64,000 nt of DNA from Roseivivax jejudonensis (GTDB lineage Bacteria > Pseudomonadota > Alphaproteobacteria > Rhodobacterales > Rhodobacteraceae), in contig NZ_FWFK01000002.1 in NCBI RefSeq assembly GCF_900172265.1, forward strand, positions 248,001 through 312,000, in the 5' to 3' direction. Numbering within the stretch: the first letter of the stretch is position 1; every line of letters begins with the position of its first letter. This document shows, piece after piece, positions 27,890 through 37,243 of the stretch. The notes below the pieces were generated by a model. The model was not told the origin of the DNA, ran no database searches, and was given only the letters and a program-made list of their open reading frames with translations. The position numbers were made by a program, and so were the translations under genes.

Positions 27890-28351
27890 TCATGCCTCGT
27901 CCACCACGTCGAAGATCGCCGGGACGGCCGGGCACGGCACCAGCGCATTGCTCGCCACGTCCGACAGCCGCGTCTGATGCAGGAAGACGTAGACATGCGC
28001 CGAAAGGCCCTGCCATAGGCGATTGGACAGCGATTGCGCCTTGGATCCAGACGTCCCGCCAGAGGCACCGGCGCCCTTGTGCATGGCGTCCACCGTTTCG
28101 TCGACCGCGGCGAGCACATCCGCGACGCGGATCTCCGAAGACGGCCGCGCGAGGCGATACCCTCCGCCCGGACCGCGCACGGAGGCCACGAGTTTCGCCC
28201 TCCGAAGCTTGACGAACAGCTGCTCCAGGTACGGCAGAGAAACGTCCTGACGGCGAGAGATGTCGCCTAGCGTCACCAGCGTATCGGGCGGCTGCAGCGC
28301 GAGATCGACGAGCGCGACCATCGCGTACCTACCCTTCGTGCTGAGCTTCAT
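27890..28351 (-). CDS. iscR: Rrf2-family regulator, Rhodobacterales-type IscR
   Basis: A 153-residue Rrf2-family repressor, first gene of the iscS-suf operon. The N-terminal winged helix includes MKLSTKGRYAMVALVDLAL, LGDISRRQDVSLPYLEQLFVKLRRAKLVASVRGPGGGYRLARP, the classic IscR DNA-binding region. Canonical IscR binds a [2Fe-2S] cluster with three Cys and a His in residues 92-107; here that loop reads HKGAGASGGTSGSK and has no Cys at all. The only Cys is Cys140 near the C-terminus (VPCPAVP). This fits the unusual IscR described from R. sphaeroides, which represses iron-sulfur genes with an atypical cluster site. GGAGG lies seven bases before the ATG. Confidence 0.93.
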   Translation of the reverse strand: MKLSTKGRYAMVALVDLALQPPDTLVTLGDISRRQDVSLPYLEQLFVKLRRAKLVASVRGPGGGYRLARPSSEIRVADVLAAVDETVDAMHKGAGASGGTSGSKAQSLSNRLWQGLSAHVYVFLHQTRLSDVASNALVPCPAVPAIFDVVDEA

Positions 28352-28471
28352 CCCGCTGCCTCCACTCCAAACCGCGCCGCCGCGTTCCGCCGCGGATCTC
28401 GCGGCGGTAATTGACCTTGCCGGGGCAAATGCGTATCTGCCTCGGACGCCGCCCGGCCGCCCGCCGGAGGA

Positions 28472-28509
28472 TTTAGAATAGTTCTAAAGAGGCTGACGGA
28501 TCGAGTCAA
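28472..28509 (-). promoter_or_regulatory. Predicted iscR promoter with overlapping palindromic operator
   Basis: On the minus strand, TTGACT (28509-28504) and TAGAAC (28486-28481) are separated by 17 bases and form a likely promoter. A perfect palindrome, TTTAGAATAGTTCTAAA (28472-28488; seven-base arms, three-base centre), overlaps the -10 box, the position expected for a repressor site. It resembles the Iron-Rhodo-box/IscR motif described for Rhodobacterales. The predicted leader to the iscR ATG is about 120 bases. Confidence 0.7.
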
Positions 28510-28553
28510 CAATCCGTCGCCACGCATCGCGACGCGAAGGAGCCGCTCCGACC

Positions 28554-29207
28554 ATGCCCGAGGTGATTTTCCCCGGCCCCGAAGGCCGCCTCGAAGGACG
28601 CTATCACCCGCAGAAGGACCGCGACGCCCCCATCGCCATCGTGCTGCATCCGCATCCCCAATTCGGCGGGACGATGAACAACAAGGTGGTCTACAACCTT
28701 CATTATGCCTTTCACCAGATGGGCTTTACCGTCCTGCGCTTCAACTTCCGCGGCGTGGGCCGCAGCCAGGGCGAGTACGACCAGGGTGTGGGCGAGCTGT
28801 CGGACGCGGCATCGGCGCTCGACTACCTGCAGTCGATGAACGCCAACTCGAAACATTGCTGGGTTGCCGGCTTTTCCTTCGGCGCGTGGATCGGCATGCA
28901 GCTTCTGATGCGCCGGCCCGAGATCACCGGATTCATCTCGGCCTCCCCGCCCGCAAACATGTACGATTTCTCGTTCCTTGCGCCCTGCCCGTCCTCGGGC
29001 CTCATCATCAACGGTACCGCGGACCGCGTGGCGCCGCCGGCCGACACCACCGCGCTCGTCGGCAAGCTGAAGGAGCAGAAGGGCATCACGATCAGCCACG
29101 AAGAGATCGAGGGTTCGGGCCATTTCTTCGAAGGCCCGCACATGGAGACGATGATCTCGACGGTCAGCGATTACGTGAAGCGGCGCCTGACCGAGAGCAC
29201 GCGCTGA
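28554..29207 (+). CDS. Alpha/beta hydrolase of the dienelactone hydrolase-like type
   Basis: A 217-residue cytoplasmic hydrolase. The fold and triad are readable: oxyanion region IAIVLHPHPQFGGTMNNKVV (27-46), nucleophile Ser108 in AGFSFGAW, Asp157 in INGTADRVAPP and His190 in EGSGHFFEG. Proteins of this type (close to COG2945) hydrolyse esters of unknown identity. The gene is divergent from iscR with 202 bases between the starts, and begins a three-gene set with a small conserved protein and an HD hydrolase. I see no promoter for it that would clearly respond to IscR, although the shared intergenic region allows that. Confidence 0.9.
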   Translation: MPEVIFPGPEGRLEGRYHPQKDRDAPIAIVLHPHPQFGGTMNNKVVYNLHYAFHQMGFTVLRFNFRGVGRSQGEYDQGVGELSDAASALDYLQSMNANSKHCWVAGFSFGAWIGMQLLMRRPEITGFISASPPANMYDFSFLAPCPSSGLIINGTADRVAPPADTTALVGKLKEQKGITISHEEIEGSGHFFEGPHMETMISTVSDYVKRRLTESTR

Positions 29208-29208
29208 C

Positions 29209-29484
29209 ATGGCGCAGGGCGGCTATATCGAGGAACTGGCCGACGGCCTCGCGCGGGACGTGCTCGAGGCGCAGGACAAGCTCGGCGAAGAACGCCTCTT
29301 CATGGAGGTGGCCGAAGTGCTCGCCGCGGCCTCGACCACGCTCGAGGAGGCGTTCCTGACCGCGGTGCGCGTCCGTCTCGCCGAGCGTCGCGCCCGCAAC
29401 TTCCTTGTCGACCGCGTGCGGCAGGCCGACCCCGGCACGGTGACCGACGCGCCGACACCCCCATCGAACGAGCCGTCGGCGTGA
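29209..29484 (+). CDS. Small conserved hypothetical protein
   Basis: A 91-residue helical, acidic-then-basic protein: MAQGGYIEELADGLARDVLEAQDKLGEERLFMEVAEVLAAAS in short stretches of amphipathic helix, then TTLEEAFLTAVRVRLAERRARNFLVDRV. It has no membrane segment or catalytic motif. I recall similar small proteins next to the iscR-linked hydrolase in Rhodobacterales, but no function. It starts one base after the hydrolase stop and its own stop overlaps the GTG start of the HD protein (GTGA), so the three genes are coupled, which supports its reality. Confidence 0.75.
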   Translation: MAQGGYIEELADGLARDVLEAQDKLGEERLFMEVAEVLAAASTTLEEAFLTAVRVRLAERRARNFLVDRVRQADPGTVTDAPTPPSNEPSA

Positions 29485-30059
29485 GCGATGCGCTGGACCG
29501 CCGCATGGCGTTCCTGGCCGAAGCGGACCGGCTCAAAGGCGTGGAGCGGGCGACCCACGCGCTAGGCGGCGCCCGGGCCGAAAACTCCGCCGAGCATTCC
29601 TGGCACGTCGCGCTTTACGCGCTGATCCTGTCCGATCACGCCGAGGCGCCGGTGGACCGCGACCGAGTGGTGCGGATGCTGCTCTTGCACGATCTCGTTG
29701 AAATCGACGCGGGCGACGCGCCGATCTTTGCGGACGGCGACGCCGGCGCGCTGGCGGAGAGCGAGGCGGCCGCGGCCGACCGGATCTTCGGGCTGCTGCC
29801 CGCGGCACAGGCCACCGAGATGCGCGCGCTCTGGGAGGAGTTCGAGGCCGCCGAGACGCCCGAGGCGCGTTTTGCGAAGGCGATCGATCGCTTCCAGCCG
29901 CCGAACCAGAACCTGGCCGCCGACGGCGGCAGCTGGCGCAGCTACGGCGTGACCGAGGACACGTTCGAGCGGCGCGTCGCGCAGGTCATCACGCGCGGCG
30001 CCCCGTCGCTCATCGAGTGGCTGTGGCCCAAGGTGCGCGCGGTGCTGAACCGGCTCTGA
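29481..30059 (+). CDS. HD-domain hydrolase (YfbR/HDDC2-like)
   Basis: A 192-residue metal-dependent phosphohydrolase. The HD ligands are His39 (ENSAEHSWHVA), His70-Asp71 (LLLHDLVEIDAGD) and a later Asp in AKAIDRFQPPNQN. This layout matches the YfbR/HDDC2 group, which removes phosphate from 5'-deoxynucleotides. The start is a GTG overlapping the previous stop. It converges on the DUF924 gene with 42 bases between them. Confidence 0.9.
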   Translation: MSDALDRRMAFLAEADRLKGVERATHALGGARAENSAEHSWHVALYALILSDHAEAPVDRDRVVRMLLLHDLVEIDAGDAPIFADGDAGALAESEAAAADRIFGLLPAAQATEMRALWEEFEAAETPEARFAKAIDRFQPPNQNLAADGGSWRSYGVTEDTFERRVAQVITRGAPSLIEWLWPKVRAVLNRL

Positions 30060-30101
30060 GTTGACGCAGCGAGAGCTGGCGGCTTGCAGGCCGAGAGCGC
30101 G

Positions 30102-30680
30102 TCAGGCAGGTTCCTGCACCTCGCGCACGACCCGGCCATAGCCGCCCTCCTCGAGAAAGCGCGCTTCCTCCTCGGTGGTCGCCCGGCCCAGCACCGCGTT
30201 GCGATGCGGGAAGCGGCCGAACCGGCGCACGACCTCGCGGTGTGCGCGGGCATGCAGGAGATTCGGCGCGCCGTTCTGCGGCATCCGCTCCTTGATGAGG
30301 CGGACGCACCGCTCCTGATCGCAGAGGTTCTCGGCATGCATCATTGGCAGGTAAAAGAACTGCCGCGCGGGCTCGTCGATTTTCATGTCCCAGCCACGAT
30401 GCACCGCCTGCTTCGAGGCGGCGAGCGCGACCCGGTCGGCCGCGAAGGCTCGCGGATCGTCCCGGAAGATGTTGCGCGAGAATTGATCGAGCAGAACGAT
30501 ATAGGCGAGCGCACCCGACGGATAGGTCAGCCAGAGCGCATAGCGTCCCTGCATCGCGCCTTCGAGTGTCTCGGAAAAGCGGTCGCGGATCTCGCCGTCG
30601 AGCGCCGCGTCTTGCTTGTACCAACCTTCAGGCCCGACCTCGTCGAGCCAGAACGTCAGAATATCATCGGGTCCGGGCAC
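30102..30680 (-). CDS. DUF924 family protein
   Basis: A 192-residue all-helical protein of DUF924, a TPR-like domain of unknown function widespread in proteobacteria. Family hallmarks are LTFWLDEVGPEGWYKQD, IRDRFSETLEGAMQG, IVLLDQFSRNIFRDDPRAFAAD, FFYLPMMHAE and FGRFPHRNAVLGR. I set the start at a GTG at 30680 because AGGAGGAGAG lies just before it; a longer frame from 30752 adds 24 residues with no homology. It is transcribed alone, convergent with the HD gene. Confidence 0.9.
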   Translation of the reverse strand: MPGPDDILTFWLDEVGPEGWYKQDAALDGEIRDRFSETLEGAMQGRYALWLTYPSGALAYIVLLDQFSRNIFRDDPRAFAADRVALAASKQAVHRGWDMKIDEPARQFFYLPMMHAENLCDQERCVRLIKERMPQNGAPNLLHARAHREVVRRFGRFPHRNAVLGRATTEEEARFLEEGGYGRVVREVQEPA

Positions 30681-30861
30681 TGCTCTCCTCCTCGCACCGG
30701 TCGCGTCGCAATTCGTCGAGTAAAGCCCGCATGATCGTGAAACGACAGTCACAAATCATGTCACCCGCTCACGGGTTTCCGATGCGTCACCTTTCTCCGA
30801 CACTCCGGGACGGCCGTTTCCCGCGACCCCATAATTTCACCCCCAAACAGGGGCTTGGGCA

Positions 30862-32154
30862 TCACGCGGCCGTGTCCGGCTCCCGCTCGGACGCGAGCGA
30901 CTCGGCATCGGTTTCGGCCTCTGCCGCCTCGATAGCGGCCTCTTGTGCGTATTCCATCGCCACCACCGTGCCGGTCGGTGCGAAATACGTGTAGGCCCCG
31001 GTCTCGTCGACCGACGGCGCCGGGCGCCGCGTCATCCGCCAGAGCGCGTAGCCGGTCAACGCCAGCATCGGCACAGCGATCGGCACGAAGTAGCCACGCG
31101 CGCCCAGAACGCCCATCAGCCAGCCGGTCACGATCGGCCCGACGACGGCGCCGACGCCGTTCACGAACATCAGCCCCGCCGAGGCGCTGGCCATGTCCTC
31201 GACATCGAGAAAATCGTTCACGTAGGCGATGAGCAAGGAATAGAGCGGGTTGGCCGATCCCCCGATCACCGCCGCGACCCCGACCAGAACCACGAAGCTG
31301 TCGGACAGCACAAGCCCGGCGAGGCCAGCGACCCCACCCGCGCAGGCAACCGCCGCGATCAGCACGCGCCGGTCCATCCGGTCGGACAGCCAGCCGAGCG
31401 GATACTGGCAAATGAGCGCACCGACATAGAATGCCGCGACGAAGATGGAGGTCTGCTGCAGCGTCAGCCCCGCCACGGTGGCGAACACCGCCGACATGCC
31501 GAACTGCAGCGCGAAAACCGCGCCCATCAGCGACATGCCGACAAACCCGAGTGGCGAGGTGTGGAACAGCTTGAGGATGTTCATCGGCTTCGTCGACTCG
31601 AAGGCCGGCGTCGGCGAAATCGCCAGAAGGATCGGCGCGAAGGAAATCGAGACGAGAACCGAGGGAATGATGAACAAGAGGAAGCCGGACGGATCCGGCA
31701 CCACGAGAAGCGCCTGCGCCGCGATGATCCCGACCATCTGCGTGATCATGTAGAGCGACATCGACTGCCCGCGGGTGTCGTTGCTCGCCGCGTTGTTGAT
31801 CCAGCTCTCCGAGGTCACGTAAACGCCGCAGAACGCGAAACCGAGCAGCACGCGCATGGCGATCCAGACAGACGGATGCTCGATGATCGGAAAGACGATG
31901 AGCGCGCCGGAAATGAGCGATCCGAGCGCCGCGAAGACGCGGACATGCCCCACCCGCCGGATCAGTTCGGGCGTGATCCGCGAGGCGATCATGAAGCCGA
32001 GGAAATAGGCCGAGATCACCACCGACATCACGAAGGGCGAGAACCCCGCCGCGCCGCCGCGCACGCCCATCAAAGAGCCCTGCAGGCCGTTGCCGACCAT
32101 CAACAAAAGGATGCCGAAGAAGAGCGGCCAAGAACTCAGAAAAACGTTAACCAT
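30862..32154 (-). CDS. MFS transporter (YcaD-like)
   Basis: A 430-residue major facilitator superfamily carrier with 12 predicted helices, of the small-protein group that includes E. coli YcaD. Conserved positions are IASRITPELIRRVGHVRVFA (the loop 2-3 motif), the CGVYVTSESWINNAASNDTRGQ region between helices 4 and 5 and YPLGWLSDRMDRRVLI (loop 8-9). The last 50 residues are an acidic cytoplasmic tail rich in Glu and Ala. No substrate is predictable. It lies 97 bases after queA in the same direction and may be co-transcribed with it. Confidence 0.9.
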   Translation of the reverse strand: MVNVFLSSWPLFFGILLLMVGNGLQGSLMGVRGGAAGFSPFVMSVVISAYFLGFMIASRITPELIRRVGHVRVFAALGSLISGALIVFPIIEHPSVWIAMRVLLGFAFCGVYVTSESWINNAASNDTRGQSMSLYMITQMVGIIAAQALLVVPDPSGFLLFIIPSVLVSISFAPILLAISPTPAFESTKPMNILKLFHTSPLGFVGMSLMGAVFALQFGMSAVFATVAGLTLQQTSIFVAAFYVGALICQYPLGWLSDRMDRRVLIAAVACAGGVAGLAGLVLSDSFVVLVGVAAVIGGSANPLYSLLIAYVNDFLDVEDMASASAGLMFVNGVGAVVGPIVTGWLMGVLGARGYFVPIAVPMLALTGYALWRMTRRPAPSVDETGAYTYFAPTGTVVAMEYAQEAAIEAAEAETDAESLASEREPDTAA

Positions 32155-32251
32155 CGCGACACCTGCGGCCCGGCCGAGACTCGGCTCGGCCTTCCGCTAC
32201 ATCCGGCCTCGCGGCGCGTCCATACGCTTTGCGACCGACACGCTGTCGATT

Positions 32252-33316
32252 TTACGCGTCTCCCGGCACCAGCAGAGAGGCGTCGCCGTATGAGAAGAAG
32301 CGGTAGCGCTCCGCGACGGCGTGGGCGTAGATCGCGCGGATGCGCTCGGCCCCCATCAGGGCGGAGACCAGCATCATCAGCGTCGAGCGCGGCAGGTGGA
32401 AGTTGGTCATCAGCGCGTCCGTCGCGCGGAACGCGAAACCGGGATAGATGAAGATGTCGGTCTCGCCGGTCCAGGGCCGGACGTTGCCGGTATCGCGGGC
32501 CGCCGTCTCGATCAGGCGCAGGGCGGTCGTGCCCACGGGAATGATGCGCCCGCCGGCGGCACGGGTGGCGGCGATCTCGTCCGCGGCGCGCTCGGACACC
32601 TCGCCCCACTCGGCGTGCATCCGGTGGGTGGTGACGTCCTCGACCTTTACCGGCAGGAAAGTGCCGGCGCCGATATGCAGCGTGACGTGGCTGAAGGCGA
32701 TACCACGCGCGGACAGGTCGGCCAGCAGCGCATCGTCGAAATGCAGCGACGCCGTCGGCGCCGCGACGGCGCCCGGCCGCGCCGCCCATACCGTCTGGTA
32801 ATCCTCGCGATCGCGCGCATCGGCGGCGCGACGTCCCGCGATATAAGGCGGCAGCGGCATTGCACCGGCCTCGGCGAGCGCGGTGTCGAATGCCTCCCCC
32901 TCGAGGTTGAACCGCAGCACGCCCTGCCCGTCGCCGCGCGACTCGAGCACCGCCGAAAGCGCGTCGGAAAACCGGATCGTCTCGCCGTCGCGCACCTTCT
33001 TGAGCGGTTTGACCAGCGCCGCCCACGTGCCGTCGGTGCGCGGCTCCAGCAGGGTCACTTCGACCCGCGCCTCGGTCCGGCCCTCGGCACCGGTGCGGGC
33101 CCGCGTGCCCGACAGCCGCGCCGGAATGACCTTCGTGTCGTTGAGCACGAGCCGGTCGCCGGGCCGAAGCCAATCGCCGAGATCGCGCACGACCGCGTCG
33201 GTGATCCGATCACCCTCGGCCACAAGCAGCCGCGCCGACGAGCGCGGGCGCGCGGGGCGCGTCGCGATCAGATCCTCCGGCAGGTCGAAGTCGAAGGCGT
33301 CGATGTGCAGGCTCAT
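32252..33316 (-). CDS. queA: S-adenosylmethionine:tRNA ribosyltransferase-isomerase
   Basis: A 354-residue enzyme that transfers and rearranges the ribosyl part of SAM onto preQ1 at the wobble base of tRNA, giving epoxyqueuosine. Family sequence is present throughout: [104 protein letters not shown] and [19 protein letters not shown]. Length is normal. It shares an ATGA overlap with the large AsmA-like gene upstream. No tgt or other queuosine gene is in the window. Confidence 0.97.
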   Translation of the reverse strand: MSLHIDAFDFDLPEDLIATRPARPRSSARLLVAEGDRITDAVVRDLGDWLRPGDRLVLNDTKVIPARLSGTRARTGAEGRTEARVEVTLLEPRTDGTWAALVKPLKKVRDGETIRFSDALSAVLESRGDGQGVLRFNLEGEAFDTALAEAGAMPLPPYIAGRRAADARDREDYQTVWAARPGAVAAPTASLHFDDALLADLSARGIAFSHVTLHIGAGTFLPVKVEDVTTHRMHAEWGEVSERAADEIAATRAAGGRIIPVGTTALRLIETAARDTGNVRPWTGETDIFIYPGFAFRATDALMTNFHLPRSTLMMLVSALMGAERIRAIYAHAVAERYRFFSYGDASLLVPGDA

Positions 33317-36300
33317 TCGGGCACCGGCGGCGGTCGGCGAAAAATCTCGCGGAACATGCCGGGGGTGAACACCGAAAGCGGATTGACCGCAACCCGCGGC
33401 GCCGACGACGACCCGCCGATGGTGAAGTTGAACCCGAGCAGCCCCTCGCCGCGCCGGGTGAAGATCGAGCCGATCGAGTTCAGGACGTAGACCGGCGACA
33501 GCACCCCCTGCAGGTCGATGGAGCCCGAGCGCAGATCGACCGTGCCGTCCATCGACACGCCCATCGACGGGCCGACGGCGCTCGATTGCGTCAGCGTCAC
33601 CCGCTCGGGACTCAGACGGAACCGCGCCTCGACGTCCTGAAAGTAGATCCCCGGGCCTTCGAGCTGGTCGATGATCCCGACGATCGAGATCGCATCGAGC
33701 AGCGCCCCGATGGCTGGCGCATCGCGCAATCGTGCGTCGGTGACGGTGACCGCCCCGTCGTAGGTGCCCGGACGGCCTTCGGGCGTGAGGTTGAGCACGA
33801 GCCGCCCGCCGGCAACGGTCTTGAGGATACCCGTCGATTCCAGAACATCGCCGGCATCCTCGGACAGGAGGCGGAGGCCCGTGCCGCCGTTCTGCGGCAG
33901 GAGCTGTCCGCGGACCGGGGCGCCGGTGCCCGACATCTCGGCGGTGAACCCTCCGTCGAGCCCACCGCCCCGGGCGGCGAACCGCCCGGCGAAGCCGCGC
34001 AGCGCGATGCCCTCGGCGATGGTGAGTTGGTCGAGTTGCACGTCGAGAGGGGTACCGCCGCCGGAGCCGCCGCCGCCTCCGCCGCCAGACGGGGACACGC
34101 CGCGCAGGTCGAGCCGGCCCCCGCGCACCCGCACCTCGGGCGCCGCGCCTGCGCCGCGACCGACAAGCGTCACCGGCGCGTCGAGCCAGTTGCCGATCCG
34201 GACGCGATCGAGCCGCACCGCATCGAGCCCGCCACCGGGTCGCAGGTCGATGCGCCCGGCCGTCCTAAGCCCCCCGGCGTCTAGGCGCAGCGTGTCGATC
34301 CGGGGCGCCTCGCCGAGCCGGCCAGCGATGTCGAGCGTTCCCTGCGTGCCGCGCGCGAGGGACCAACCGATTTGCGGGATCGCCATGCCGATGCCCGAAA
34401 GAGAGGAGGTCAGCCGGAATTGCGGCGGGCCTCCGGGTGGCAGCGCCACCTCTACCCGCGCCGGTCCCTCGCCTGAGATGAGCCCCTGTGGCAACGCCAC
34501 CCCGAGCGCCTGAGCCGCCGACGCGCTAAGACGCGCGGTGCCCGCGATCCGGGCACCGCTGCCGCCTGCTTCCCCGATGGGCAGGGTCCAGCTCCCGTCG
34601 AAGGGCACGCCGTCGAAGGTCAGGTCGCCGGCGAGACTCACCTCCGTGTTCGTCACCGACAGATCGAGCGTGTCCGCCGCGATGCGCCGGTCGGGGACCG
34701 CACGCGTGGTTTCCACGTCGCTCAGCGTTCCCGAGAGATCGAGCGCGGTGTCCGCGAACGTGACGCCGCTTGCCAGTGGCCGGGTCAGCGTGCCCGTGAC
34801 CTGCACCTGCCCGGTCGCCAGATCGGGTGTGCGGCCAGCCTTCTGCAAAAGCGACAGCGGCGGCAGGTCGAGAAATGACAGAGCGGCGCGCGCCGGGGCT
34901 GCGGCCGCAAGGCGCAACTCGCCCGTCGCCGGCTTCTGCCGCGTGTCCGGGATCACGAAACTGCTGCCGGCTATGTCGATAGGCCCGCCCTCCGGCGGCG
35001 AAAGCCGGCCCGCATCAACCCGCGCGGACAGCCTGTCCTCGGCGATCATGAGCCTGCCCTCGGCAGCCTCCACCGGTGGCAGCGTATCGGCGAAGCGGAC
35101 GGTCGCGTCCTCGAAACCGGCATCGACGTAGAGCGACGGGCGGTCGCCCGGCTGCCATCGCAGGCCAAGGATCGCGTCGCGCGCCACGCCGCCGACCACC
35201 CGCTCGGACACCCAGCTGCGCGTCCCGGGCGCGATCCCGGTGGGCCAGTAGGCCACCAGCGTCTCGGGTGGCAGACGGTCGGCAAAAGCATCCACGCTGA
35301 CTGCCCAGCCATCTGCGCCCGCTGCGACATGCCCGCGGCCCCGCAGCGCAGGCGCGGGCTCCGTCACCGAAAGCCGGCCGATCTCCACCCGGAACGGCGC
35401 GAGTTCCAGCTTCACGTCGACCTCGGCGGCTCCGATCTCGAGCGGCGCGGCGAACAGATCCCCGGGATTCGTGCGCACCTCGGACAGCGCGAATTGCCCG
35501 GTGATTGCCTCCGGCCGGCCATCCGCCCCAGGCCTCAGCGTGGCGCGCCCGGTGGCGCGGCCGCGGCCGGCCGCGCTGTCGACCGAAATCTCGGAGAAGT
35601 CGATGCGCCCGGTCTCCGGCGCGAACGAGAAATAGGTCTGCGCACTTTCGAAGCGCAGCGGCCGCGCCGCCTCGGTCGGCTGCAGCACACCCGGCCCGAT
35701 CCGCAGCGTCGCGTCAAGGCCGCCGACCGCGCCGTCGGCATCCGTCCAGCCCCGAAGGCTACCCGAGATCGGCGCGCGCAGCGCCTCGAGCCACGCAAGC
35801 GCGGGGCTCTGCCCGGCAATGTCCTCGGCCGGCAAGCCATCGAGCGACAGGCCGAAGGACAAGTCGGCATCGCCGATCCCGCTCTCGGCATTGAGGGCGA
35901 AGCGCGCGGGCGTGTCGCCCTCGCCGAGAAGCGACGCGCTCCCCGACAGGCGCAGCGTTCCGGCGTCGCGCTGCACCGAGATCTGGCCATTCTCGGCCAG
36001 CGCCTCGCGACCGAGACGGCGATCGATCAGGCGGATCGTGAGCCCGTCGAGCGACACGCGGTCGAGCGAGGCAAGTCGGGGATCGCCGAGAGCCGCGTCG
36101 ATGCGCGCCACGACCTCCGGCACGCTCGGGCGATCCCCGCCGACGATACCCAGCCCGATGCCCAGCCGGCCGTCGGCGTCGCGCTGTGCACTGAGGAACG
36201 CCCCCGATACGCGCGCCGACCGCAGCACCACGTCCCCGGACAGAAGCGGCATCGCCTCGGCGGCGATCTCAAGTTCGGACAGCGCGGCAATAGGGGCGCC

Positions 36301-36579
36301 GTCCGGCGCGCGCAGTGCGGCGTTGTCCATTCGCACCCGGACCAGACCGGCATCGCCGATCACCAAGCGGAGGTCGTCGAACTCGATGGTCGCGCCGGGC
36401 ACGAGGTCCGCGACCCGCGTTTCGATCCGCTCGGATGCCCAGTCGGGAACCATGAGCGGGCGCCCCACCAGCGCGCCCGCCGCAAGGATCGCTGCCGTCG
36501 CGAGAAGCACGAGGACGGTCGCGAGACGGATCGGCCATCGCCGGCGGCGTCCGCTTTGCTCTGGGCCATCGCTCTGCAC
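33313..36579 (-). CDS. Large AsmA/YhdP-type envelope protein
   Basis: A 1088-residue protein with one N-terminal membrane helix ([23 protein letters not shown]) and a very long periplasmic part made of beta-rich repeats, ending in an AsmA-like C-terminal domain ([38 protein letters not shown]). YhdP-type proteins are thought to be bridge-like conduits moving phospholipid from inner to outer membrane. Size and ends fit that group. A Gly-rich linker ([11 protein letters not shown]) sits near residue 830. The start is a GTG at 36579; the next ATG is in another frame. It leads queA, with an ATGA overlap, and is divergent from bcp. Confidence 0.88.
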   Translation of the reverse strand: MQSDGPEQSGRRRRWPIRLATVLVLLATAAILAAGALVGRPLMVPDWASERIETRVADLVPGATIEFDDLRLVIGDAGLVRVRMDNAALRAPDGAPIAALSELEIAAEAMPLLSGDVVLRSARVSGAFLSAQRDADGRLGIGLGIVGGDRPSVPEVVARIDAALGDPRLASLDRVSLDGLTIRLIDRRLGREALAENGQISVQRDAGTLRLSGSASLLGEGDTPARFALNAESGIGDADLSFGLSLDGLPAEDIAGQSPALAWLEALRAPISGSLRGWTDADGAVGGLDATLRIGPGVLQPTEAARPLRFESAQTYFSFAPETGRIDFSEISVDSAAGRGRATGRATLRPGADGRPEAITGQFALSEVRTNPGDLFAAPLEIGAAEVDVKLELAPFRVEIGRLSVTEPAPALRGRGHVAAGADGWAVSVDAFADRLPPETLVAYWPTGIAPGTRSWVSERVVGGVARDAILGLRWQPGDRPSLYVDAGFEDATVRFADTLPPVEAAEGRLMIAEDRLSARVDAGRLSPPEGGPIDIAGSSFVIPDTRQKPATGELRLAAAAPARAALSFLDLPPLSLLQKAGRTPDLATGQVQVTGTLTRPLASGVTFADTALDLSGTLSDVETTRAVPDRRIAADTLDLSVTNTEVSLAGDLTFDGVPFDGSWTLPIGEAGGSGARIAGTARLSASAAQALGVALPQGLISGEGPARVEVALPPGGPPQFRLTSSLSGIGMAIPQIGWSLARGTQGTLDIAGRLGEAPRIDTLRLDAGGLRTAGRIDLRPGGGLDAVRLDRVRIGNWLDAPVTLVGRGAGAAPEVRVRGGRLDLRGVSPSGGGGGGGSGGGTPLDVQLDQLTIAEGIALRGFAGRFAARGGGLDGGFTAEMSGTGAPVRGQLLPQNGGTGLRLLSEDAGDVLESTGILKTVAGGRLVLNLTPEGRPGTYDGAVTVTDARLRDAPAIGALLDAISIVGIIDQLEGPGIYFQDVEARFRLSPERVTLTQSSAVGPSMGVSMDGTVDLRSGSIDLQGVLSPVYVLNSIGSIFTRRGEGLLGFNFTIGGSSSAPRVAVNPLSVFTPGMFREIFRRPPPVPE

Positions 36580-36688
36580 TGGCGGTCCGGCGCTCCCGCG
36601 TTATCCTCTGCGCACGCACCGCGCGCATGTCCTGATGGTCACGGAATGCGTGCAAGGTCAAAAGTCAAATCGCCAGGGAGCCCCTCAC

Positions 36689-37150
36689 ATGCTCGATACC
36701 GCCGACACCGCGCCCGATTTTACCCTGCCCGTGACTGGAGGCGGCGAGGTCACGCTGTCTGAACTTCGCCCCGCACCGGTGGTCCTGTTCTTTTATCCGC
36801 GCGATGACACGTCGGGCTGCACCAAGGAAAACGAGGCGTTCACCGCGCTCCTGCCCGAGTTCGAAGCCGCCGGCGCCAAGGTCTTCGGGATCTCCAAGGA
36901 CACGATCGAGAGCCACGACAAGTTCATGGCGAAAAAGTCGCTCACCGTGCCGCTTCTGTCCGATGCCGAGGGCGACGTCTGCGAGCGCTACGGCGTGTGG
37001 AAGGAAAAGAGCATGTACGGCAAGACCTTCATGGGGATCGAGCGGTCGACGTTCCTGATCGCCGGCGACGGCACGATCGCCAGGACATGGCCGAAGGTGA
37101 AGGTGCCTGGCCACGCCGAGGAGGTTCTGGACGCCGTAAAGGCGATGTGA
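36689..37150 (+). CDS. bcp: Peroxiredoxin, BCP/PrxQ type
   Basis: A 153-residue thiol peroxidase that reduces hydrogen peroxide and organic hydroperoxides. The thioredoxin-fold core FYPRDDTSGCTKENEAF places the peroxidatic Cys at 44. Many BCPs have a resolving Cys five residues on; here that position (49) is Glu, so this must act as a 1-Cys type or use another thiol. Further family segments are VFGISKDTIESHDKF, LPLLSDAEGDV-like VPLLSDAEGDVCERYGVW and TFLIAGDGTIARTWPKVKVPGHAEEVL; Cys76-type resolution could instead involve the Cys in GDVCERYG. The ATG at 36689 matches the family start. Confidence 0.95.
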   Translation: MLDTADTAPDFTLPVTGGGEVTLSELRPAPVVLFFYPRDDTSGCTKENEAFTALLPEFEAAGAKVFGISKDTIESHDKFMAKKSLTVPLLSDAEGDVCERYGVWKEKSMYGKTFMGIERSTFLIAGDGTIARTWPKVKVPGHAEEVLDAVKAM

Positions 37151-37243
37151 TCCTGCAACCGGACCCCGGATCGGCGCGAGCACTGGCGATCCGGGTCCGG
37201 CCCTGCGACACAGGCCGCAACCCACCGGATGCGGAGCCGCCCC

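Noticed and set aside
30828-30861. CCCC-rich hairpin after the YcaD-like MFS gene as a terminator
   Set aside because: The pairing is short and imperfect and no T-run follows on the minus strand.
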